Source: Evansella clarkii (GTDB taxonomy: Bacteria; Bacillota; Bacilli; Bacillales; Salisediminibacteriaceae). From it: 64,000 nt of DNA. This document shows, piece by piece, positions 18,132 to 27,700 of this stretch (the first letter of the stretch is position 1; every line of letters begins with the position of its first letter). The position numbers and the translations under genes are program-made. The notes beneath the pieces were generated by a model. That model did not search any database. It saw only the letters and a list, made by a program, of their open reading frames with translations, and was not told where the DNA came from. The DNA is taken from positions 170,851 through 234,850 of the forward strand of contig NZ_MTIV01000022.1 of NCBI RefSeq assembly GCF_002019695.1. Reading direction: 5' to 3'.

Positions 18132-21100
18132 TTAAAGAGCGATCCCCGCATCTTCTTCTACAGAGGCTGGAACTGGTTGGGCCAGACCTTCTGTTTTCTC
18201 AGGTGACGCTTTTACAGGTTCTATGATACGCTGCGTATCTTTCTTCGCGAGCTTGGTCTGCTCTGTCGCTTGGCGCATGGTAAACGGAGCAAATCGTTTG
18301 TTCTGCTCCCCTTCCAGAAGAGACTCCCCGTTAATCGCGAGTTTCGTAAGTTCATCATAACCGCCCCCGTAGGCCACGCGGTCCATCGGAGATCCTTTGA
18401 TCGCCATCGCATCTTTCAGCGGGAGGATCTGCCCGTTATGGGTCAGCGTCTCGGTTACCGAATCAATGAATTTCTCATTGACATCGACCCGCATCTTGTT
18501 CTCCATGATGTCGGAGAGCTGTGTTTTGAACGTATGCGGTGTGAGCGAGCGCTTCGGGTTATTCACGTCTTTCCCGCGGAACGTTTTGTTCATATCATCC
18601 GTTAGGATTTCATTCACTGTACGAGCATGATCCGCGTCGTGCTTAATCTGGAGCGTACCCTGCGTGAGCGGATACATCGATTCCAGTGCCGCTGTGATAT
18701 CCTGGTTACGCATCGTCGAGACGAGCTTCTGGCTGAACGCTCCTGCAAGACCAGTATCATCGGACTTAACGCCTGTGGCGTACTGAATTTCCCGGGCGTC
18801 ATGCTCGGTCTTCTTGCCTGTATGATACTCTTTGTAGTCGTCTAGCTTTTTCGGACTACCTTTCGCCCCGTTATCCACCATTTGCTTAAATGAATTGAAT
18901 ACCGCCTCGTCATTTTTGAACGAAACGAAATCTCCGCCAAAACCGTGCTCTCGGAACAGCTTGTGGCTGTATGCGTTTAAATCACGCTGAGACTGCTTTA
19001 AGAGTTTTGGATTCGAGCTCTTTGCGTTCTTCTCGGCTTTTTCATACAGCTTTTTCGGGCTGTCATCCCCGAGCTTCTCCGCTCTCGCTTCGGCACTCGC
19101 TAAGTCCATTCCTGTCTGGAAGTACAGCTCGTCTTTTCCTGAACCTTTATCGATCATGTTCGCCCAGTGAGAGAATTTCTCGACCAGGTCTTTATTGGCT
19201 GCTTTCGAATCGAACTTCATGATACCCATGGTGTCTCCATCGAAATCCATATCGTGTGACTTATCCGCAATCGGGTTAATTGCAATCCCGTGAACCGAAT
19301 CGTCTTTCACGACTGTCATAGCACGGATCGCCCCATCTCGCCATACCGGATCACGGAACGCCATGACAACGTCGCCTTCTTTAGCATCCAGCGCATCCAT
19401 CATGTCCTGATTCATCCCCGCTTCCCCGATGTTCAGTCTCGGGTCTACAACCGCTACTCCTGTAGCAGAATGATTCATACGTTTCCCCATGATCTTGTCA
19501 CGGATAAAGCTGTGTTTACCGTTATGGCCGCCGTCAAATTGCCGATCAATGATGGTGGACTGGATCTTATCGAAATGGTCTTGCGCTTTCGCCTGCGCTT
19601 TCTCCTTGGCTTCGTCCGTGTCGGCTGTTGTATAGTCATAGACGGCATCGTAGATGTTCGCGTAATGGTTCGTGAAATCCGATCGTCTCATGGAGCCGTC
19701 CACCAATTCTACGTTCTGGCGAAGTGACGCCGATAAAACCGGAATTTCATTGGTTGTTCTACCATTTTTAAACTCTACTTCAAATGGCACGTCCAGGAAG
19801 CCGCCCTGGTCTTTAATTTGATCTAAAAACTCACCAGAGTCCACGTCCGGATCATACGTAAAGTGGTGTCTCTCCTCATCGGCATGAGGGGTATACTCAT
19901 TCATGATGGTGCCATCCGCTTTCATATCCAGACCAGTTGCGATCAGGTATTCACGGTACGTACTCCAAGCAGAATCGTTTCGGCCATAAATTTCATCCAG
20001 GATGCCGTTCGCTTGCTTAGATTGCAGCGCCCAGGCAAGCTGACCGCTTGCTTTACGACCTTTTCCTTCAAGAACGTCCTCTCGGGTATACGCGTGGGTC
20101 TTGTCATCCACTTTCATATCAGTGACGATGATGTTCAGCTGACCCATGGCTCCTTCGAATGTCTCCCCGGTATCCGGATCGACAAGGTCTTTCACTTCAC
20201 CGTCCATGAGCTCTTTTACCACTCCGGCATTGTGGCGGGAGAGCATGGAATACGGCGCACTCACCACATCAAGCTCAGGATTCGCTTTCATGAAGCGTAC
20301 TTCTTTATCAAGCCCCTGCTTTTTCGCTTCAGCAGGGTCCATGTCACGGTCAATGACAATCCCGATTGTTCCTTTGTTACCACCGAAGTCAGAGAGCTTA
20401 TCTCCACGCTGCAGCGGGCGGAAGCGACCGTGTTCTTCCAGGAACGACTCCATGGCTTCGCCCGCTCTTGCACGGCTGCTACTGTCTGTCACACCTGTCC
20501 ACGCGTTATATAAATCAACACCTTTGTCCAATAGTTCCCGGGACCACAACATTCCACTACCTTTTAAGAGCATTGCCGGGTCTTGGTCTGGGTCGACCGC
20601 CAGCTTCTTAATCGTGCTGTCCAGTACAGCCATGGATTCTTCGTTTGGTTTGTGGCCAAAGACTTTGTTACGCTCAGCAAATTCTTTTGAAACGGCGTAG
20701 CTGTCATCGAATGTCCAGCCGCCAAATGCCATCAGTGCTGTATTGACGTTTTCATCGACTTTTAGAGCGGTCATCAACTGGTTAGATGACATTTGGTTAC
20801 GATCCCACGCGTTGAATGACTTTTTATCAAAGTACGGAAGTTTTTGAAGCGCCGTTTTATCCGGTGCGTACGTTCCGTCTTCCTGTAAAATCCCCTTAGA
20901 TGGGGTCACGCTTCCGTCTTTGTGGACCTCGGCGCCATCTGTTAAGTACCAGATCAACCCTTGTGTCTTACCGGTCCCTGTCATGGTTGTGTCCGCATAG
21001 TTCTCAATATCTTTATCCAGCACCCGCATATTCGTCTCTCCGGCCACTTTCCAGTAGCTGAATGCGGATGTGTCATCTTGGTTGCCATACTCCCGGTTTG

Positions 21101-23429
21101 CTGCTGTTTCCGCACTGGTTGTCGCATAATCAGAGAACTGGTTATCGAAACGCACACGGTTGGAAAGTGTCTGTAGTATCGCACTTTTTGTAGCAGTATC
21201 TAACTGGTTTGTTTCCATGAAATCCAATTCAATACGCTTGCCGTATACATCCCCGTGATACAGACCATTAATACCGCTCGCATCAAGCACTGTCGGTATT
21301 GTACCGATCGCAGGGTCGAGCGGGCGAGTCATCTGGTGCGTCACTTTCGCACGCAGCTGCTCCGTTAAGTGCTGTTCAAACCCTTTGGCACGAAAACGAT
21401 TCATACGATCGTCGTAATCCCCTTCAAACGAGAAGTAGCCAGTATATCCCGGAACGATCCCGTAGTTGTTACCACCCTGGAACTGCGTGGCGATAATTCC
21501 GTTTTCATCCGGTACCATAACCTGTCCGATTTCTCCGTTTACTTTTTGCCACATCTGGTCTTTTTTCTTGGAACCAGTTCGGCGGTTTCCTTCCCAGCGA
21601 ATAACGCCGTTCTCATCGATTTTTACGTCCGGATTGGAGCCGAACCCATCTTCCCCGACAAACCCGCCGGATTTCAGCGTGTCCTGCACAGTTGTTAGAG
21701 CCTGCTTCAGCATTGGATGTTCTATCTCGTCGATAGACTTTGCCGTTTTCGGATCAAATGCAATCAGGCGTTCTCTCATGGCATTGACTGCAAAGTCATT
21801 TCCTTTGATTTTGTCCAGATCATATTTGACGGTTTTTAGAGCCGCCATCATCGCATCCCGTTCGTTACCTCTACCGGTTTGCTGCATATGATCGATAACA
21901 AATGCCGGATTGAACCCTCTCTCGTAATCCCCTGTGATGGAATTCTGTACGGTATTCAGGTAACCCATTCCGCCATCCTCGCTGTGAATGGCCATTTGTG
22001 CAGCACGCTCTTGCGCTTCACGGATAATATCATCATTGGAATATAACTTCTCCAGCTCCGCCTGGAATTCCGGACCGGTAATCAGCACGTCTTCGTTATC
22101 CAGTCCTGAGTCGATTAAGGCTTGCAGTTCTTCGGCCTTGAATTGGTCCGTTACAACCGCCTGAGCATCCCCGATCGCTGTTTCGATGTACTCTTTTGCT
22201 TCTGCTTCGCCGGCAAAAACAAGAGAGCGATAACGGCCTTTTATAGGCTGTACCTGGAGGGATTTCTGACGATCCACCCCATCCAGCTGAACACGGCTGG
22301 ATTCACGGCTGACGGATTTCACGACTTTTCCTGTCTTGTTTCCTGTCACGTAATCCAAGAGCGCAATGGAGTCACTAGCTTCGAACTTCGTATTTTCTTT
22401 TACGGATTTAGAACCCATTACGTTAAAGTAATACGCATTATACGCATCGTATACACGACCGATGTAGCTACCGTTAGCCTCGGAATCGAAAACGCGGACA
22501 TTAATGTTCTCCCCGGCATTCATGCGAACTTCGATCTGATTTGGATTCCCGTTTTCACGAACGTTGAAGTCATAGCCGTTTGAGCGCATATGCTTGAGCA
22601 GCTCGACGCTGTTTTCTGCAAGTTCGTAATCGAAAAGCTGATCTTCCCCGATATTTTTCGCTACAGCCTCCGCGTCGGCTTTTGTGAGGTAAGCACCCAT
22701 CACATGAGAAAGACCTCGATATTCCTTCCCATCGTATTTACCTCCGTTCCAGCCGAGCAGCTGTTCGTTGGATATAATAACGGCATCTTCGGATTCCGCA
22801 GGCTCATTCTGATTTTCTGGCCCATTCGCCCCAGCCGGAGTGGAAACAGCTGCCTGGTTGAACCCTGCCCGCTCGTTTTGTGCTACACCTGCTACACCTG
22901 CTGCAGCAACCGTAGATTTGAACGTGAAATCCGCATCCGTACGATCATGAAAAGTCACCGCATCTCCAGGATTTAACTCACGCGCCGACTTTTCTTTATG
23001 GACGAAAAACGCTTTTCGCATTGGTTCGTCGGCCTGATTTAAGATGTTATCCCGGATGACCGGATCAGTGACAACATGCAGGTAATTTCCTTCTTGCGCA
23101 TGTTTATCGTATTCGCTCCGGGAGAGCGCCCACATTTCTGCGACCCCTTTATCTAAAGACTCGTATTCATCCAGCTTCCCGAACGAGGTCGCCCCGGTAG
23201 AACGAAGCAATCGAACGAAATCGCTCGGCTTGGCCTTCATTGTGGCAAAGTCCATCGGCTGCCCATCGCGTTCCCATTTGTCACGGAATTCCTGCATGAG
23301 AGAAGGTGTTACTCTTATTCCTTGCTTTTTCAAATCACCCATCGTCTGTGAGAGCATAACCATCGTGGCATACTCAGCGATGTCCTGGTATCGGGTATCC
23401 GTCGTCTGTTTTTCTATTGTCCCCAACAT
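18132..23429 (-). CDS. Single-chain RNA polymerase-like protein with both catalytic double-psi barrels
   Basis: 1765-residue protein with the two catalytic barrels of cellular RNA polymerase on one chain. Near residue 1009, GDKLSDFGGNKG matches the beta-subunit motif GDK-x6-GNKG. Lysines 1011 and 1019 keep the 8-residue spacing of the bacterial active-site lysines, and DVVSAPYSMLSRHNAGVV follows, as in beta. Residues 1317-1400 follow the beta-prime pattern: RMNHSATGVAVVDPRL, then the metal-binding DFDGD at 1395-1399 with its three aspartates. SDDTGLAGAFSQKLVS near 1556-1570 resembles a trigger loop. The known family parallel is phage single-chain polymerases such as SP-beta YonO. The N-terminal 950 residues are unrecognised. 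I start at ATG 23429, behind AAAGGGG; an in-frame ATG at 23474 lacks a good site. It lies directly downstream of the coupling-protein gene, behind that gene's terminator. DNA-dependent RNA synthesis or primer making is inferred. Confidence 0.82.
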   Translation of the reverse strand: MLGTIEKQTTDTRYQDIAEYATMVMLSQTMGDLKKQGIRVTPSLMQEFRDKWERDGQPMDFATMKAKPSDFVRLLRSTGATSFGKLDEYESLDKGVAEMWALSRSEYDKHAQEGNYLHVVTDPVIRDNILNQADEPMRKAFFVHKEKSARELNPGDAVTFHDRTDADFTFKSTVAAAGVAGVAQNERAGFNQAAVSTPAGANGPENQNEPAESEDAVIISNEQLLGWNGGKYDGKEYRGLSHVMGAYLTKADAEAVAKNIGEDQLFDYELAENSVELLKHMRSNGYDFNVRENGNPNQIEVRMNAGENINVRVFDSEANGSYIGRVYDAYNAYYFNVMGSKSVKENTKFEASDSIALLDYVTGNKTGKVVKSVSRESSRVQLDGVDRQKSLQVQPIKGRYRSLVFAGEAEAKEYIETAIGDAQAVVTDQFKAEELQALIDSGLDNEDVLITGPEFQAELEKLYSNDDIIREAQERAAQMAIHSEDGGMGYLNTVQNSITGDYERGFNPAFVIDHMQQTGRGNERDAMMAALKTVKYDLDKIKGNDFAVNAMRERLIAFDPKTAKSIDEIEHPMLKQALTTVQDTLKSGGFVGEDGFGSNPDVKIDENGVIRWEGNRRTGSKKKDQMWQKVNGEIGQVMVPDENGIIATQFQGGNNYGIVPGYTGYFSFEGDYDDRMNRFRAKGFEQHLTEQLRAKVTHQMTRPLDPAIGTIPTVLDASGINGLYHGDVYGKRIELDFMETNQLDTATKSAILQTLSNRVRFDNQFSDYATTSAETAANREYGNQDDTSAFSYWKVAGETNMRVLDKDIENYADTTMTGTGKTQGLIWYLTDGAEVHKDGSVTPSKGILQEDGTYAPDKTALQKLPYFDKKSFNAWDRNQMSSNQLMTALKVDENVNTALMAFGGWTFDDSYAVSKEFAERNKVFGHKPNEESMAVLDSTIKKLAVDPDQDPAMLLKGSGMLWSRELLDKGVDLYNAWTGVTDSSSRARAGEAMESFLEEHGRFRPLQRGDKLSDFGGNKGTIGIVIDRDMDPAEAKKQGLDKEVRFMKANPELDVVSAPYSMLSRHNAGVVKELMDGEVKDLVDPDTGETFEGAMGQLNIIVTDMKVDDKTHAYTREDVLEGKGRKASGQLAWALQSKQANGILDEIYGRNDSAWSTYREYLIATGLDMKADGTIMNEYTPHADEERHHFTYDPDVDSGEFLDQIKDQGGFLDVPFEVEFKNGRTTNEIPVLSASLRQNVELVDGSMRRSDFTNHYANIYDAVYDYTTADTDEAKEKAQAKAQDHFDKIQSTIIDRQFDGGHNGKHSFIRDKIMGKRMNHSATGVAVVDPRLNIGEAGMNQDMMDALDAKEGDVVMAFRDPVWRDGAIRAMTVVKDDSVHGIAINPIADKSHDMDFDGDTMGIMKFDSKAANKDLVEKFSHWANMIDKGSGKDELYFQTGMDLASAEARAEKLGDDSPKKLYEKAEKNAKSSNPKLLKQSQRDLNAYSHKLFREHGFGGDFVSFKNDEAVFNSFKQMVDNGAKGSPKKLDDYKEYHTGKKTEHDAREIQYATGVKSDDTGLAGAFSQKLVSTMRNQDITAALESMYPLTQGTLQIKHDADHARTVNEILTDDMNKTFRGKDVNNPKRSLTPHTFKTQLSDIMENKMRVDVNEKFIDSVTETLTHNGQILPLKDAMAIKGSPMDRVAYGGGYDELTKLAINGESLLEGEQNKRFAPFTMRQATEQTKLAKKDTQRIIEPVKASPEKTEGLAQPVPASVEEDAGIAL

Positions 23430-23514
23430 GTCGTCAAAACCCCTTTCATTTTGCTCTGTACACAGCGTTTTCATATCGTTTTAAAAACAATTTACATAGC
23501 TTAATTATACCATA

Positions 23515-23540
23515 GAAAAAAGAGGCCGAAGCCTCTTTGG
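23515..23540 (-). terminator. Terminator after the coupling-protein gene
   Basis: Perfect 8-bp stem AAAGAGGC / GCCTCTTT with a CGAA/TTCG loop, followed on the minus strand by a T-run. It lies 80 bp beyond the virD4-like stop and upstream of the RNA polymerase-like gene, which then needs its own promoter (TGGTATAAT at about 23504-23512, minus strand). Confidence 0.88.
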
Positions 23541-23619
23541 TGGGGTGATTTGTTAAACATTCCAGCATATTCCTGAAACAAAACAGCAGTTTTACCCCTT
23601 GTATATTTTCTTTTGTGTG

Positions 23620-24791
23620 TTAGTTTTGCATTTTCAGCTGATACGCCCGTTTCGCTCCCTGTTCAAATCGGCCACCGGCAAGGTCCCGCCACGATTCCAA
23701 CTCCGCCAGAAACTTGATGAATTCATCCGTGACTTCATAGAATACTTCATTGGTGTCTCCTTCGCCGTACACGCGCGTCTCGGCGTCCATCTCGGCGTTT
23801 TCCAGTGACTGGATGTCTTCCCGGTCAGCGCCCTTACTTGTCCGCACGTACATCACACCGGTATCGCTGGTGAGCTCTCCGTTGTCATTGACACGGAACC
23901 CCGGGGCGTCTTCGAAGTATTTCTGTGATTCGGCATATGCCTCAGCCAAGACCTTATCGAGCTGACGGTTCACCTGTCCGCCAATCGCAACTAAGTCCTC
24001 CCGGCTGATAAGACCACCCGCATACCGTTTTTGCTGATGCGTCTCCTGCTGGCTCTGTGCTTTTGCCGCTTCCTGAACCACCTCGGTGTTTTCCTCGGCA
24101 GCATCCAGGATATTGCCGAATTCATCCATGTCCGGTACGCCTTCCATATCTTCCGCGAGGTTTTCCCCGGCCGGGCGGTGTTTGATATTGTACATCTGTG
24201 AGTTTATTGCATGCATAATATCATCTGCGACAACGTTTTGGTCAAGACGGATTAGATCCGTCTCTGAAAGCTCATACGCATCCAGGTACGCCTGTTTCAT
24301 CATACCTGCCATCTTCGCCTGTTCCAGACGGCGCTCCAGCATATTAAAGAAGTCCGGCTGGTTTTTACGTACGTCGAAATCCTTCGCGCTGGAGTTTGTC
24401 GGAATCGTCTGCAAGCTAAATTTCTTACCTGGCAGATTAATTTGATTCTGAAATAATCTCCAACTCATCGGATATGCTGTTTCATTACGATTCCAAATCG
24501 GGCTTACACCTGCTTTAATCACGATGGAATTACGCTGCTCAATAAACATGAAGTCATTGAACTGGATAACCGGGCGCTCTTTTGTCGCCATCGTATAGCT
24601 GATTTTTCCTTCGTTTTTATACCAAAGCCGTTCATTGTCACGCGTGACGGTCTTCTGATCCACACGCGCTTCGTGCGTGGTACCTGACATTTTCACCAGG
24701 GTGTCGATCATGGAATCATCCGTGGACTTTAAGAACACGATATTCTCGGTGTTACCTTGGATTATCTTATCTACTGATTCGCCGTAAACAT
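23620..24791 (-). CDS. Coupling protein exon 5 (C-terminal part)
   Basis: Encodes the C-terminal 390 residues of the coupling protein, from DVYGESVDK through the conserved IVFLKSTDDSM region to a variable acidic tail. Alone it has no start codon with a ribosome binding site; a TTG inside the preceding intron would be needed. The 5' edge could move by a few bases because GA[C/T]GTT occurs on both sides of the intron. Confidence 0.8.
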
Positions 24792-27700
24792 CGGATGTTT
24801 TATTTAGGCGCAACCCTAAACTCTATGTCAATTCATAGCACCCTCATTACAAGGCGTGACCTGACTATATGTCAATCTGCCCGTAAAGGCAGACCATCTA
24901 TTTTTCGAGGTGTCATTCGCTTACACCCCTACGGGGACACCATCCCCTAGTCGATGAACGTTCTCCATCACACGTATGTGTGACTGCGGAGATTCGTAAC
25001 CAAACAGACCCTTGTTGTCAGCGATTAGGAACCGTATCTGACGGCTTTTGTTTCATCCTTTCGCCATCCCGCCATGCGATGATCGCACTCTTAACTTCTT
25101 TCTGCTCTCGCTCCTTCACGCTTGCCTTTTCAAGCTACGTTGTGGCGTGCGGGCTCTTTAGGTCGTTCAAGGTATTTAACTGATGTAATGGTACGCACCC
25201 ATTACGGATACGCAGAGATATTGTCAGGCGACGACAACGTCTTCTCTGAGCTGCTGTAAAGTTTGGAGAATAAGCGTAAATTGCTGTTCCTGGCCAAGGC
25301 CTATACTCAGCATCGTCTGCAATGCAGGTATGCCGTTTCCTTCCGACTGCAAATTGCCCACTTCGTCCAGCATATACCTTGTTTTATACAGCGGTTTCTG
25401 GTTTTCTTTTGTGAGATACGAGCTCTCGAAATTCACATCTACCATCTGTTTAATTAAAATCAAGATCAATTTCGCATAACTCATAAGGTGAGGTGGCGTG
25501 ATAAAAAATATTGCTTTCGGACGTTCCGTATACTTCACAGTCTTCTGGCTGAACGCCGGAATCTCGACGATTTCTTGTTTCCTGTTTTCATCAAGTAAGT
25601 CGTAATACCGGCGCTTTACGACCGTGTCGCGGTACTCGAACTTGTTCTTCTTTTTGTTAAACCGAAGCTCCCGGAGCGCCCCGTCTTTTATGATTTTCTT
25701 GTTGAGCACAGGGTCTTTCACGTACCGGCGTCCGGACAGGTCTGTTTTAAAGGTAAGCTCCAATTCAAAATAAAACGTCTTGACGAGCAATCCTGTCTTC
25801 GGATTCTTGATCTGCAGCTTGATATAACTCTTACGCTTTTTGAACTTCCCATCAAAGAAGTAGCGGGCCCATCCTTCCCGGTCAATCGTTTGTGTGTGGC
25901 CGAATGTTTTTTTATCGAGCTGATTTTCAAATGCCGGGTCTTCATAAGCGGTCCAGACAGACTGCAAACCGACCAATTTATATTTCTCAAGATACTCGGA
26001 CGCAAATCTCACCCCGATCCTTCGTGGGAACGACAGGCCTTTCGCATCGAAATTCTGTGACGGTTTCCCGGATGTTAATGTAGATATTGTTGGGTCTGTA
26101 AAGAATGACATGGCTGTCACTTTTGCATTCATACAGAGTCGCTACACTCTATACCGCTTAAAAATCAAGCCGCTTGTGCTTTCACACAAGAATAGACTAT
26201 ATCAAACACTCAGAGAGTGTCCCCCCGTTTCCCCCACCAATCGCTTGTGGAGTACGCCTATCATACATAGGACTTATTAGTCGTTGAAGCCTTTATCTTA
26301 TAGAATAAGATAACTTGCCTGCTGATTACCCATTGTGGTATCTGTTTCATTTTCAAACCGTCACGCTTATCGTCACCGATTACGTTGTGGTTGAAACAGC
26401 TTTAGGGTTTCCCAGCAATTAGAGGGGTTTCGATTATGTGTCTCCACATAAAAGCCCTAATCAATAAGGCGATGCCATATACAATAGTGATAGGTAAGAT
26501 TTTGATGCGATCTCCATCTTTTCCCCCACTCCACACCGTGCATGCGACTTTCATCGCACACGGCGTTCCATCAAAATAGCAAACTGTTCAGATTTATTAT
26601 TTTGAAATAGACCGCTCATAAAAACTAACGCTAATGGCTGGTAGCGATAACCTTATGACAACTTCCACATAGCACCTAGTTCAACCGAATCTGCTTCAAA
26701 TGCTTGCATCATTTCGTAGCACCGCCACCTTTACGTTGTAAGTTGGACACATTATCAATCTATTATCCAGGAATACTCTTTATCATAGTCTTTAGCATCG
26801 GGCATTCCTTCATCCACCCACATATAAAAATCAAGCAAATCTGCATCCCAAAACACGACATAGTTCAATTTATTATCTCTAGCCATTTCGCGTTTGCGCA
26901 CATCACGAACTGTCCATGTTTGAATGGCATTATCGTAATAAGGAGAATTCTTATTTTGCCAAGATTCCACTAAATCCTCGTCCATCATCCCATCTGAACC
27001 ATACCAATGTTTACCGTGTGTCCATGCGGCATTTAACTCAATAAATAAATCACGACTTTTAATATAAAAGTCACACATGAATGGATAGCGACTGTCTTTA
27101 TATTGTCTAACGACATCTGCTCCAAAAGTATTATATAGCGATTGATACATGAATTCTTCGGGCTTCGACGTATTAAATGTGTTATTCTTCCGTTTTGTTT
27201 CATTATTTCGCTCTATCATTACAGGTAATGCCTCACGAAAACTCTCACTCTGGGAATAATGTTTCGCACCGTATTTCTTTAGTTGTGTGATCTCACTTTT
27301 CTTCAAAATTTCGGGCAAACGACTTTGGTATTCTTCCGATTGTGCATAATTCGGTACACCGTATCGTTTTAATAAAGTTATTTCATTTTTATCCCTAAAT
27401 TCATCTGTTTGACTATAATGACTCACACCGTATTTCGCTAACATTGATGTTTTATATTTATCTCGGTATTCATCCGTCTGCGTATAGTTATCAACGCCAT
27501 ATCGGTCACGCACCGTATTTACCAATTTATCTTTAAACGCATCTACGTACATAACATTATCCACACCATATCGCTCACGTACCGTCTTTTTAATACCATC
27601 CACCCTCGTTGGGTGATTAGTTACAGCAATAGAGCGTATGGCATTGGCACATTCTGGACAACCAGAACCTTGAATGTGTGAATTAGCTTCTTGTTCAAAC

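Noticed and set aside
24792..25243. Possible group II intron starting at GTGCG near 25186
   Set aside because: The GTGCG lies after an in-frame stop and no domain V follows. The P7, Q and S elements fit group I.
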